NCBI GenBank assembly: GCA_016707425.1
Contig: JADJHU010000015.1
Location: forward strand, 434,001 to 498,000
Origin: Gammaproteobacteria bacterium
GTDB taxonomy: Bacteria > Pseudomonadota > Gammaproteobacteria > Steroidobacterales > Steroidobacteraceae
Reading direction: 5' to 3'
Length of the DNA stretch: 64,000 nt
The position numbers and the translations under genes were made by a program. How positions within the stretch are numbered: the stretch's first letter is position 1; each line of letters opens with the position of its first letter. The notes under the pieces were generated by a model. It worked only from the letters and a program-made list of their open reading frames with translations. It ran no database searches and had not been told where the DNA came from. Below are positions 1 through 8,287 of the stretch, piece after piece.

Positions 1-1613
1 AGGCGATCGTCGTCCGGCTCCTCTGCGCCACCGATGAGCTCGGCCAGCTCACGATACCCGACTTCCGGACGCCGGAGCAGCTCGAGCGCAGAGGCATCGC
101 GCGCGGACGCACCACCGAGCACGCGCCCGACCCAGTCCTGCGGCATCTCACGGCCGGATACGCGCCGCGAAGCCAGTCGCGCGAATTCCGCCTCGCAGGC
201 CGCGCGCTTGCGCTCGAAGAAGCGCCAGCGTTCGTCACCGACCAGGCCGAGTTCCCTGCCGAGTGGCGTCAGGCGCAGATCCGCGTTGTCCTCGCGCAGG
301 AGCAGCCGATGCTCGGCGCGACTCGTGAACATGCGATAAGGCTCGCGCACACCTCGCGTGACGAGATCATCGATGAGCACACCGATGTAGGCTTCGGAGC
401 GCTGCGGCACCCAGGGTTCGCGGCCTCGCGCCGCGAGCGCCGCATTCGTGCCGGCAACGAGGCCCTGCGCGGCCGCCTCCTCGTAGCCCGTCGTGCCGTT
501 GATCTGTCCAGCGAAATACAGGCCTGCGAGCGTACGCGTCTCGAGTGAACCGCGAAGATCGCGCGGATCGAAATAATCGTATTCGATCGCGTAACCCGGC
601 CGCGTGATGTGCGCGCGCCCGAAACCACGGATCGAACGCACCAGCTCGTACTGCACGTCGAAGGGCAGGCTCGTCGAGATGCCGTTCGGGTAGATCTCGT
701 GGGTATCGAGCCCCTCCGGCTCGACGAAAATCTGATGAGAGCGGCGTCCGGCGAAGCGCACCACCTTGTCCTCGATTGAGGGGCAGTAGCGCGGTCCGAC
801 GCCCTCGATGACGCCGGTGAAGAGCGGCGAGCGATCGCAGCCGGCGCGGATGATGTCGTGCGTACGCTCGTTCGTCGCCGTGATGTGACACGGCCGCTGG
901 CGCGGATGATCGCCGGGGCGCCCGAGGAAGGAGAACACCGGGCGCGGTTCGTCCGAATGCTGCTCGGCCATGACCGACCAGTCGAGCGTGCGTCCATCGA
1001 TGCGCGGGGGTGTGCCGGTCTTGAGGCGCCCGGTGCGTGGCGCGAGCTCGCGCAGCTGCGCGGCGAGATGCAGTGAGGGCGGATCGCCCGCCCGCCCGCC
1101 TTCGTGGCGCTCGAGCCCGACATGGATGCGCCCGCGCAGGAAGGTGCCGACGGTGAGCACCACCTGCGGCGCCTCGAAGACGATGCCGCTCACCGTGATG
1201 ACGCCCCGTACGCGATCGCCTTCGAGGGCGAGCGCAGCCGCCTCCTGCTGGAAGAGCGTGAGATTCGGCTGGTTCTCGAGCAGCATGCGGATCGCGCGCC
1301 GGTAGAGCTGGCGATCGGCCTGCGCGCGCGTGGCACGCACGGCCGGCCCCTTGCTCGCATTCAGCGTACGGAACTGGATACCGGCGCGGTCGGCGGCATG
1401 CGCCATCGCGCCGCCGAGGGCGTCGATCTCGCGCACCAGCTGGCCCTTCCCTATGCCGCCGATCGCCGGATTGCAGCTCATGGCCCCGAGGGTCTCGATA
1501 CTCTGCGTCAGCAGCAGCGCACGCACGCCCATGCGTGCCGCGGCAAGCGCGGCCTCGGTGCCGGCATGGCCGCCACCGACGACGATGACATCGAATGCCT
1601 GGGGATGGCGCAT
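1..1613 (-). CDS. mnmG: MnmG (GidA), tRNA uridine-34 carboxymethylaminomethyl modification FAD enzyme; 3' end outside window
   Basis: FAD-binding subunit that works with MnmE to install the cmnm5 group on wobble uridine-34 of tRNAs. About 537 of the usual ~630 residues are visible; the C-terminus lies beyond the left edge. Translation from the ATG at 1613-1611 opens with MRHPQAFDVIVVGGGHAGTE, the Rossmann FAD motif, followed by the conserved MSCNPAIGGIGKG segment, KTGTPPRIDGRT and the GYEEAAAQGL block typical of the family. Nothing interrupts the frame. Its partner mnmE lies 35 kb away at 36844-38199 on the same strand, whereas the two are adjacent in most relatives, so foreign or accessory DNA separates them here. 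Confidence 0.95.
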   Translation of the reverse strand, partial: MRHPQAFDVIVVGGGHAGTEAALAAARMGVRALLLTQSIETLGAMSCNPAIGGIGKGQLVREIDALGGAMAHAADRAGIQFRTLNASKGPAVRATRAQADRQLYRRAIRMLLENQPNLTLFQQEAAALALEGDRVRGVITVSGIVFEAPQVVLTVGTFLRGRIHVGLERHEGGRAGDPPSLHLAAQLRELAPRTGRLKTGTPPRIDGRTLDWSVMAEQHSDEPRPVFSFLGRPGDHPRQRPCHITATNERTHDIIRAGCDRSPLFTGVIEGVGPRYCPSIEDKVVRFAGRRSHQIFVEPEGLDTHEIYPNGISTSLPFDVQYELVRSIRGFGRAHITRPGYAIEYDYFDPRDLRGSLETRTLAGLYFAGQINGTTGYEEAAAQGLVAGTNAALAARGREPWVPQRSEAYIGVLIDDLVTRGVREPYRMFTSRAEHRLLLREDNADLRLTPLGRELGLVGDERWRFFERKRAACEAEFARLASRRVSGREMPQDWVGRVLGGASARDASALELLRRPEVGYRELAELIGGAEEPDDDR

Positions 1614-1685
1614 GAGGCGGCGTATTGTAGTGACCCCCGGACCGCCCACCAAACCGCACCCCGGCGAATCCGGACGAGAGGCGGA

Positions 1686-2095
1686 TCAGGCCGGGCGCGA
1701 CTCGTCCGCCGCCCCGGTCCGTGATTTCGCGCGCGCCAGCAGCGCGCGGAAGTGCAGAAAATGCGCGGTGGCAAAGTCGCGGGCCTCGATCTCGAAGCGA
1801 TTGCGCCAGTAGCCATGGCGCAGCCACTCGAGGAAATAGTGGCGGACCGTGAGAAGACCGGGTTCCCACTGCTTCAGGACGTGGAAGTACTCATGCAGGA
1901 GCAGCGTGGGGTCATCGAAGAACTCCGCTGCGCTGCCCCGGAGATAGATCCGGCGCCGGCGCGTCGTGGCCACGCTGCGGCGGTGGAGTCGCGCATAGAG
2001 GATCGCTCCACGATCTCCACCCGATCCACGGCCTCGCCGAAGAGCGGCAGCAGCGAGGCACGAACGTAATGGGGCAGCAAGACTTTCCGACCCAT
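1686..2095 (-). pseudogene. HEYFH-motif protein gene with an apparent one-base frameshift
   Basis: From the ATG at 2095 one frame gives MGRKVLLPHYVRASLLPLFG and continues to about residue 31 (VEIVERS). The coherent continuation, ILYARLHRRSVATTRRRRIY and then LLHEYFHVLKQWEPG, is in the neighbouring frame and runs to the stop at 1686. Joining the frames near 2000-2005 gives one protein of about 135 residues. It contains an HExxH (HEYFH) zinc-protease-like motif and a conserved-looking tail. I read it as one gene broken by a single indel or a base-calling error. Function is not known; similar short HEYFH proteins exist in proteobacteria, but I cannot name the family with certainty. Confidence 0.55.
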
Positions 2096-2157
2096 GCGTA
2101 GTCACCGGCTGGAGCAGGTCGAGCCGTGGATTCTAGACGCCGGGGATGCGCCCGGTG

Positions 2158-2964
2158 TCAGGCGAGTCGTGGCGTCACTGACGACGCGAACGGACTCAGT
2201 TCGACCTCCGCCGCGGCAAGATCCGCGAGCCAGTGCGCGGAACGCAGATACTCATACTCTTCGTGGCGCGCCGCGGCGATGACATCCGTGGTGTCGCCCG
2301 GCTTTCCCGGGTGGCACATGATCAGACCCCCTTCACTGACGTCCGAGAGCCACGCGCGCATGCGTTCGCGATAGCGACCCGTCGCGCCAAACGAGTAGCC
2401 GCCGGCAAAGTCCGTGTTGGTCTTCAGCCCGTGGCGCTCTGCACCACGCCCGAGCGCCCGCGCGCCGAGCGCAGCGACCAGGCCCGCCTTGACGCCGCGA
2501 TATTTCGCCGGCCGCGTGGAGCGCAGCATCACCCCGCCTCCATAGCGGTCGGCGAGCGCACGGACGAGGACATCACGGACGACCGGAAACTGGTGCACAT
2601 GCTGATGGCCATCGACGAAATCCGGCCGTGCGCCCGTCAGCTGTTCGAAGCGATCCAGCTGACGCCGGCACATCCGCTGCAGATCCCGTGGCCTGAGGAG
2701 CCTGAGCCAGGCCCGCAGCGCGAGGTCCGGCAGACGAATGCGCATGGCGTCTTCGCGTGCCTCGGTCAGGGTGAAATGGAGTCCCCTGCTGCATCCGGGC
2801 CGGCGTTGACCGCCGAGCCGAAGCGCGCCGCGCTCGACATCCGGGCCATGAACCATGATGCTCACGGCCGAGATGCGGCCCGCGTCCGCCAGCTCGACGA
2901 TGGCGTCCGTGATCGAAGCGGTCGCCCCGAAATCATCGGCGCACACCGCAATGCGCCTAGGCAC
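2158..2964 (-). CDS. ChbG/HpnK (YdjC-like) family carbohydrate deacetylase
   Basis: Metal-dependent deacetylase fold acting on N-acetylated sugars in characterised members. The chosen GTG start at 2964 overlaps the end of the upstream GtrA gene by 8 bases and puts the family's opening motif (IAVCADDFG) at residues 5-13, with metal-ligand Asp10/Asp11. A second conserved block is GLHFTLTE and a third is DGHQHVHQFP with the metal-binding histidines. Length is about 268 residues, normal for the family. It is last in a minus-strand cassette GT39-GT2-GtrA-deacetylase, which suggests trimming of an acetylated sugar during lipid or polysaccharide modification. The resemblance to HpnK does not by itself indicate hopanoid synthesis, since no other hpn gene is near. 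Confidence 0.85.
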   Translation of the reverse strand: MPRRIAVCADDFGATASITDAIVELADAGRISAVSIMVHGPDVERGALRLGGQRRPGCSRGLHFTLTEAREDAMRIRLPDLALRAWLRLLRPRDLQRMCRRQLDRFEQLTGARPDFVDGHQHVHQFPVVRDVLVRALADRYGGGVMLRSTRPAKYRGVKAGLVAALGARALGRGAERHGLKTNTDFAGGYSFGATGRYRERMRAWLSDVSEGGLIMCHPGKPGDTTDVIAAARHEEYEYLRSAHWLADLAAAEVELSPFASSVTPRLA

Positions 2965-3361
2965 CCGCGGACTCCGCGGTGCTGAATACCCAGGATCGCG
3001 ATACCGCGAACGTCCACACCGCCGCGACGCCAATACCTGCGGCAAGCGCAACGACAGGCAGCACGGCGAACTGGCGGAGGACCAGCGCGACCACTGCTTC
3101 ATTGATCGCGAGGCCGGTCACGGAAACGGCCAGGTAGCGCGGGAGACTCTGCCCGTGCGGGCGCGACGAGCGGAACGTCCAGCGGCGCTGGCCGTGATAA
3201 CTGACAAAGAATGCGACGACGAAGCCGCACGCGTTGGCCAGCAAGACCGGGCCGGTTCCGGGACCCGCCGGCACAAACCTCAGCAATGAGGCGGCCACCG
3301 CGAAGTGTGTGAGCGCGGCGGCGATGCCGACCATGCCGAAAGTCGCGAGCCTACGGACCAT
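2957..3361 (-). CDS. GtrA-family four-helix membrane protein
   Basis: GtrA-like proteins are small four-helix membrane proteins thought to help move polyprenyl-linked sugars across the inner membrane. The product has about 134 residues with hydrophobic stretches spaced as in the family, a conserved N-terminal FGMVGIAAALTHF, a middle YHGQRRWTFRS and a C-terminal SRSWVF. The ATG at 3361 (MVRRLATFG) is preferred; an ATG at 3391 would add ten residues without family similarity. It overlaps the GT2 gene upstream by 11 bases and the deacetylase downstream by 8, so translation is probably coupled. The neighbouring GT2 is of the GtrB/DPM1 type, the usual partner. Confidence 0.85.
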   Translation of the reverse strand: MVRRLATFGMVGIAAALTHFAVAASLLRFVPAGPGTGPVLLANACGFVVAFFVSYHGQRRWTFRSSRPHGQSLPRYLAVSVTGLAINEAVVALVLRQFAVLPVVALAAGIGVAAVWTFAVSRSWVFSTAESAGA

Positions 3362-4337
3362 GGAGCGGTGAAGAGTCCATGGCGCCTGCACCGCTGCCGG
3401 GGTCGCCTCCCACCCGCGAATCGACCACGCGCCCCAGCAGATAACAGGGCCGCCGCTTCACTTCCGTGAACACACGCCCGACATATTCGCCGATGATTCC
3501 GAGAAAAATCAGCTGGACTCCGGAGAGGAAGAACACGGCAGCAGCCACCGTGGCAAACCCGGGGATCGCTTGCCCGTGAATCAGTTTCTCGAGCACGACG
3601 TACACGCCGTAGAGCAGTGACACGATCGAGAGGCTCACGCCGGCCACACTCGCGATGCGCAGCGGCAGGCTCGAAAACGCGGTGATGCCGGTGAGGGCGA
3701 GCTCTGCGAGGTCGCGCAGGCGAAACGAAGAGCGGCCACTCGCGCGCCCGCCCGTCTGGAAGGTGAAACCGACAGCGCGGTAACCCACCCACGCATACAG
3801 GCCTTTCATGAAGCGATTGCGCTCGGGGAGCTGCAGGAGCGCCGCGACGACCTGCCGGTCGAGCAGACGGAAATCCCCTGCACTGGGAGGAAGGCTGACG
3901 GGGCTCGCCCGGTTCATCAGACGATAGAACGCATCGCGCGCAACCCTGCGAAGGCGGGATTCTCCGGCAGCCGGGCCACGCACGCCATACACCATCTGAT
4001 AGCCGGCACGCCAAAGCTTCACCATCTCCGCGATCGCCGAGACCGGATGCTGGCCGTCGGCGTCGATCAGCACCACACCGTCGCCGCGCGCCGCTTCGAG
4101 ACCCGCCGTGAGCGCCGCCTCCTTCCCGAAATTGCGCGACAGCTCCAGGTACAGCACGTGGCATTGGGCGCTGACGCGCAGTATTTCCGCGCCGCTCGCG
4201 TCCTCGCTGCCATCGTTCACGACGATGATCTCGAAGTCCCGGGCCAGTCCGCGCAAGGCTGCGGCGAGCGTCAGGAGGAATTCCGCAATGCCGTGGGCTT
4301 CGTTGTGCACCGGTACCACCGCACTCAGGAGTGCCAT
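3351..4337 (-). CDS. Family 2 glycosyltransferase, GtrB/DPM1-like polyprenyl-phosphate sugar transferase
   Basis: Transfers a sugar from a nucleotide donor to undecaprenyl phosphate at the cytoplasmic face. The 328-residue product has the GT-A opening (AVVPVHNEA), NDGS at 41-44, a D92-x-D94 metal motif within IDADGQHP, a conserved SRNFGKEAALTAGL stretch, and two C-terminal membrane segments at roughly 230-300, followed by IGEYVGRVF. The ATG at 4337 is chosen because the conserved domain begins immediately; GTG codons further upstream would add unconserved residues. It follows a GT39 gene by about 55 bases and overlaps gtrA, so sugar charging, flipping and transfer enzymes are encoded together. 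The sugar is unknown. Confidence 0.9.
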   Translation of the reverse strand: MALLSAVVPVHNEAHGIAEFLLTLAAALRGLARDFEIIVVNDGSEDASGAEILRVSAQCHVLYLELSRNFGKEAALTAGLEAARGDGVVLIDADGQHPVSAIAEMVKLWRAGYQMVYGVRGPAAGESRLRRVARDAFYRLMNRASPVSLPPSAGDFRLLDRQVVAALLQLPERNRFMKGLYAWVGYRAVGFTFQTGGRASGRSSFRLRDLAELALTGITAFSSLPLRIASVAGVSLSIVSLLYGVYVVLEKLIHGQAIPGFATVAAAVFFLSGVQLIFLGIIGEYVGRVFTEVKRRPCYLLGRVVDSRVGGDPGSGAGAMDSSPLHGP

Positions 4338-4392
4338 GGCAGTCCGCGCGTCCGCGGGCGATGGCGTCACCGGGGCCGCGATATCGTTCCGG

Positions 4393-5979
4393 TCACTTCG
4401 CACGAGGCGCACTCCCCGGCAGTCCCACGGCCGGCAATGCCCAGTGCGGCCCCGGCGGCCGCGGGCCACCGCAGCGCGTGTCCGGAGGCACGACGATCCA
4501 CTCGATCCGCAGCGGCTTGCCACGGGATGGCCTTCTGTAACCCACGGCGGTCCAGTTCCCCTCCAAAGCGACGGTGCCCGGATACGCGGGCGCCAAGGGC
4601 GATATATACACCGCGCCGCAGGACTGCAGCCGCTCGAGCGACACCCATGGCGACGCGCGCGGCTGACCGCGGATCAGCACCTGTGGGTGGTCCTCTGAAT
4701 AGACGGAGACCATGCCCGAGATGACCGTCGGACCCACGATGTAGCGCAGGGGCTCGGAGGTCGTGCGGTGCCAGTCGGCCAGGACCGCATGTGACAGGGC
4801 TGCGGGGTCGAAGGCACGGAGGCGACCCCCATCCAGACTCGCCCGATTGTCGAGTGACGAGTCCACGACGTACCGCAGCGCCGCCGCGCCCTGTGTCGCG
4901 AAGAAGGCCACGAGCACGCCGGCGAGCCGAAGTACCACCCCGCGTGAGGTCAGGACGGAAATGATGGGCAGGGCGATGAACTGCATCGCCGCCGTCCCCC
5001 AGTGATTCTCGAGCCGGACGCCTCCAGCGAGCCCGAGAACCAGCAGCAGCAGGAACGGGACCACGCCGAGCGTCCAGATCCAGACGGCATCGTCCGCCTG
5101 CGGTGTGCCAGGGTGCGCCTCGCCCGCAGCAGCCCCGGCGCCACGCGCGAGCCTGTGGCTCACATAGCCCGCAAGCAGCAGCATCGCGACAGGCACGAGT
5201 GCGTCGCGCATCTCCTGCAGGACAAACCCGCCCGTCACGCTGAGGCGCTGCAGATACGTGAGGTGCGCAAAGATCATCTCGCTGGCGTAGCGGAACGGCG
5301 GGAAGTCGCGCGCGAAGAGCCACCCGATATGAGGCAGCAGGAGCACGAGCGTGGTGCCCGCAGCGATGAGGACACCCCGAACCACCTCCGGTCGCGTGTA
5401 GAGCCGCAGCCAGACGCCGATCAGTGCGAAGCAGACGACCAGGAGGCCGAACTGGTACTTCGTCAGCAGCGCGCCGGCTGCAGCCACACCGAGCAGGATC
5501 CAGTCCCGCAGGCGCCCGAAACGCACCCCGCGCAGAAAGTACCAGGCCGCGGCATAGCAGAACGGCACCAGCACCGTGTTGTGATTGAAGATGTGGCCGC
5601 GGTGCGCATAGAACGCGATGCACGCCGTCGCGAGCACCGCGGCCAGACCGCCGTCGCGACCCAGCAGCTCGGTCGCGAGCCGCCAGAGAAAATACCAGCC
5701 GATCGCAATGCCCAGGATGGCGAGCACGAAGGTCAGGGGCACGCTGACGGGCAGGACCTTCCCCGCCGCAATGAGGATCCACGTGGGCATCGGCGGGTGC
5801 TTGTGATAGCCCAGCTCGAGACCCTGCGACCAGACGAGCTGCTCGATGTTGTCCGACGGCGGCACGAGATCGAACCCGACCGGAAGACCGATCCAGAGGA
5901 CGGCCCACGTGGCGAGCGCCACCCGGACACTCCAGGGCAGACCCGGTACCACGCGACGACCTGCGATGTCTGACACCAT
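4393..5979 (-). CDS. Family 39 (ArnT/PMT-like) membrane glycosyltransferase
   Basis: A 528-residue multi-spanning protein of the GT39 type, which uses polyprenyl-phosphate sugars to modify lipids or proteins on the periplasmic side. Family marks include the first periplasmic loop with an acidic PPSDNIEQ segment, the LELGYHKHPPMPTW motif near residues 55-70, and many hydrophobic helices through residue 330, followed by a soluble C-terminal domain. It heads the minus-strand cassette with GT2, GtrA and a ChbG-like deacetylase, fitting a four-gene surface sugar modification unit. Acceptor and sugar cannot be deduced. The 146-base gap to the divergent gene at 6126 should hold promoters for both. 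Confidence 0.85.
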   Translation of the reverse strand: MVSDIAGRRVVPGLPWSVRVALATWAVLWIGLPVGFDLVPPSDNIEQLVWSQGLELGYHKHPPMPTWILIAAGKVLPVSVPLTFVLAILGIAIGWYFLWRLATELLGRDGGLAAVLATACIAFYAHRGHIFNHNTVLVPFCYAAAWYFLRGVRFGRLRDWILLGVAAAGALLTKYQFGLLVVCFALIGVWLRLYTRPEVVRGVLIAAGTTLVLLLPHIGWLFARDFPPFRYASEMIFAHLTYLQRLSVTGGFVLQEMRDALVPVAMLLLAGYVSHRLARGAGAAAGEAHPGTPQADDAVWIWTLGVVPFLLLLVLGLAGGVRLENHWGTAAMQFIALPIISVLTSRGVVLRLAGVLVAFFATQGAAALRYVVDSSLDNRASLDGGRLRAFDPAALSHAVLADWHRTTSEPLRYIVGPTVISGMVSVYSEDHPQVLIRGQPRASPWVSLERLQSCGAVYISPLAPAYPGTVALEGNWTAVGYRRPSRGKPLRIEWIVVPPDTRCGGPRPPGPHWALPAVGLPGSAPRAK

Positions 5980-6125
5980 CGATGTCTGTAATTCGAGTTC
6001 TATGACTTCGTGAGACGGTGCAGAGCGGAAAAATCATACGCGATTCGGGGCCGATCGTGCGGGAAACGCACGCCCGTCCGTCTGGCCGCGGGCTCGGCTA
6101 GAATCGCACCCGACGGGGAGGCGCA

Positions 6126-7121
6126 ATGCATACGAGAAGAATCCTGGCGGTGCTGCTGGCCGTCTGCGGGGTGGCCTTCGCCAGCACGGCTCTTGCCGCG
6201 AACGCAGCAGCGCCAACCGGCACCTGGCGGCTCATGAAGGACAGCGATGGCAAGGTGCCCAAACCGGGCGCCATCGTGGAGCTCACCTTCCGCGGCGGCA
6301 GCTTCGCGCTGAAGGCCGTGCAGCCAGGCGAGACGGTCGAGGACAGCGGCAGCGTCCAGGTCAGCGGCCACTCGATCACTCTCGATTTCAGGACGCTCGC
6401 GCAGGGCAAGGTCGCCGGTCCGTTCACGCTGTCGGCCGATACCCTGGTGCTGCCCTTCAGGATGCTGAGCGAGGGTCCCGGCTGGTCGATGTGGATGACC
6501 CCCACCGCACTCGATGCCTTCCTCGCGAAGGTGCCCCGGCGGCCACCCGGTCCGGAGTCCATTCCCGATCTGCTTGCGCGCCAGCAGAAGGTGGCGGAGG
6601 CCTTCGGCAATGCAAAGGAGCGCACGGCGATCGACCAGCGCGCCTCCGCGCAGGCGCCGAAGTACAAAGGCGGGCAGGCCGAGGCCTACTACGCCATCGG
6701 CACGTCGTTGTTCCTGAGGGGCTTCTATCGCGAGGCCTGGTACGCGTTCGCGCGTGCCTCGGTACTGCAGCCGATGAACGCCGTCTACCTGCACAACCTC
6801 TCGGCCGTGCTGCAGGAGATCGGGTCCGCACAGGATGCACGCACGATCCTTGAATGGGTCACGAAGAACTACCCGAACCTCGACCCACCCTGGGGCAGCC
6901 TCGGCATCGTGTGCGTGCAGCTCCACGATGCGGCCTGCGCGGGCAGGGCGCTCGAGCGGGCTCGTGCGCTCGCCCCCGAGAACGGTCTGTACGACTACGC
7001 GCAGGGCCGCCTCCTCGCGAGCGAGGGGAAGGCCACCGAGGCGCAGCGCTGGTACGCAAGGGCCTGGAGCAAGGGTTACGGCGGCTCGGGCAACGAAGGC
7101 GGCCGAGGGGGCGGCCGATGA
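6126..7121 (+). CDS. Exported TPR-containing protein of unknown function
   Basis: The 331-residue product starts with a clear signal peptide (MHTRRILAVLLAVCGVAFAS, probable cleavage after ALA near residue 24). Residues 30-130 form a beta-rich domain I do not recognise. From about residue 185 tetratricopeptide-like helices follow, with conserved Ala/Tyr/Leu spacing (AEAYYAIGTSLFLRGFYREA and several repeats), ending in a Gly/Arg-rich tail. It is probably periplasmic and acts as a protein-binding scaffold. Its stop overlaps the next start (ATGA), so it is co-transcribed with the exported protein at 7118-8257. Confidence 0.75.
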   Translation: MHTRRILAVLLAVCGVAFASTALAANAAAPTGTWRLMKDSDGKVPKPGAIVELTFRGGSFALKAVQPGETVEDSGSVQVSGHSITLDFRTLAQGKVAGPFTLSADTLVLPFRMLSEGPGWSMWMTPTALDAFLAKVPRRPPGPESIPDLLARQQKVAEAFGNAKERTAIDQRASAQAPKYKGGQAEAYYAIGTSLFLRGFYREAWYAFARASVLQPMNAVYLHNLSAVLQEIGSAQDARTILEWVTKNYPNLDPPWGSLGIVCVQLHDAACAGRALERARALAPENGLYDYAQGRLLASEGKATEAQRWYARAWSKGYGGSGNEGGRGGGR

Positions 7122-8257
7122 GCGCCTCGATGACGCGCGCATGCAGCGCCATCCCCGCAGCAGCACTGCTATTCCTGCCCGCTGCGCAGGCCGCCGGGCC
7201 GACGACGATTCCCCCAGAGTGGGTCGGTCGCTACCAGGCGAAGGTCGTGAGTGCGAGCTCCGGCATCGACGGCGATGGCACCACGGTGTTCGGCAAGGGC
7301 ATGACACAGACGACGATCAACATGAAGTCGCTCGCCTGCGCCACCGAGTTCACGATGGACATCGGACCGGGAGGCGGCATCAGCGGCCGCGGTCGGATCA
7401 TGTACGTCCTGGCGGGATCCGCGAACAACCCGATGACCATGCTGGCACCCGGTGCCTTCGTTTCATCGCCGGGCGGCCTGGCCGTCACCCTGAAGGACGG
7501 CAAGCAGTATCGAGACTGGACCTTCTCCGGTCAGGTGACACCGGACGGCACGGTGACGATCCAGGGCCTGCCGGAGGAGAAGATGGACCGGCTGAACGTC
7601 GGCAAATGGGAAAAGCAGACGCCGTGGTCACCCCTCCCGGTGGCAGACAAGTCCAGGATGCGCGGGCCGTTCACCCTGAAGCTGACGCAGGCGAAGGGAC
7701 AGCCGCCCGTCATCCAGGCCGACACGTTGTTCGACCTCGAGAGTCCACTCATCCGCAAAGTCCACTACCAGACCTACATCGTCAGGAGCGATGCGCCGCT
7801 CCAGCCAAGGTGCAAGTACGATGCGCCGGCCGCACCGAAGTGTGCCGCCACCGAGTACATCAGGACCAAGGCACAGGTCGGCGTCGAGGGTTTCTACACC
7901 GTGGAATCCTCCCGCGACCTGAAGACCGGTGAGACGACCGTCACCTCGAAGCAGGGCGGCGGCGAAATGAGCGGCGGCTTCAGCAGCGACTCATCCGGAA
8001 ACGTCGCCTGGGAAGGCGGCGCGGGGCTCCTCGTCGGCTCCACGCAGTTCAACCCGACCGACAGCTCCTACCAGATGACCGTGGGAATCGGCGTCGACAC
8101 CGGAAAGCTCCTGCCCGGCCCGGCAAAGCTCTCCGAGAAGGTGGAGCTGGTCTTCGACAGCGCCTGCGGCGTCGGCATCAAGGCCACGGGTGGCATCAGC
8201 GGAGGCGCCATGGGCGCAGGCGTCGAAGGCGCGATCTTCCTGACGAAGGGGCTCTAG
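7118..8257 (+). CDS. Exported protein of unknown function
   Basis: The ATG at 7118 overlaps the upstream stop codon (ATGA) and begins a signal peptide ending AAQAAG near residue 26; longer open frames upstream read through the preceding gene. The mature protein of about 353 residues is rich in Gly, Thr and Lys, has four cysteines (one near the N-terminus, a pair in CKYD...KCAA, one in DSACGV) and ends in Gly/Ala-rich segments that could pack in an outer-membrane or beta-sandwich structure. I recognise no family. It is convergent with the potassium-channel gene at 8288, with a hairpin between them. Confidence 0.7.
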   Translation: MSASMTRACSAIPAAALLFLPAAQAAGPTTIPPEWVGRYQAKVVSASSGIDGDGTTVFGKGMTQTTINMKSLACATEFTMDIGPGGGISGRGRIMYVLAGSANNPMTMLAPGAFVSSPGGLAVTLKDGKQYRDWTFSGQVTPDGTVTIQGLPEEKMDRLNVGKWEKQTPWSPLPVADKSRMRGPFTLKLTQAKGQPPVIQADTLFDLESPLIRKVHYQTYIVRSDAPLQPRCKYDAPAAPKCAATEYIRTKAQVGVEGFYTVESSRDLKTGETTVTSKQGGGEMSGGFSSDSSGNVAWEGGAGLLVGSTQFNPTDSSYQMTVGIGVDTGKLLPGPAKLSEKVELVFDSACGVGIKATGGISGGAMGAGVEGAIFLTKGL

Positions 8258-8280
8258 CCGCCACACACCTGCTGTGCGGC
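8257..8280. terminator. Hairpin between convergent genes
   Basis: GCCG-c-CACA at 8257-8265 pairs with TGTGCGGC at 8273-8280 around a 7-base loop, leaving one bulged base. It begins at the last base of the plus-strand stop codon and lies 7 bases before the end of the minus-strand gene, so it could end transcription from both sides. There is no U-tract, so intrinsic termination is not certain. Confidence 0.4.
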
Positions 8281-8287
8281 CGCGTGC

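Noticed and set aside
2158..2964. HpnK of hopanoid synthesis
   Set aside because: No hpnI, hpnJ, hpnH or squalene cyclase gene nearby; the GtrA/GtrB/GT39 neighbours point to another lipid-linked sugar.
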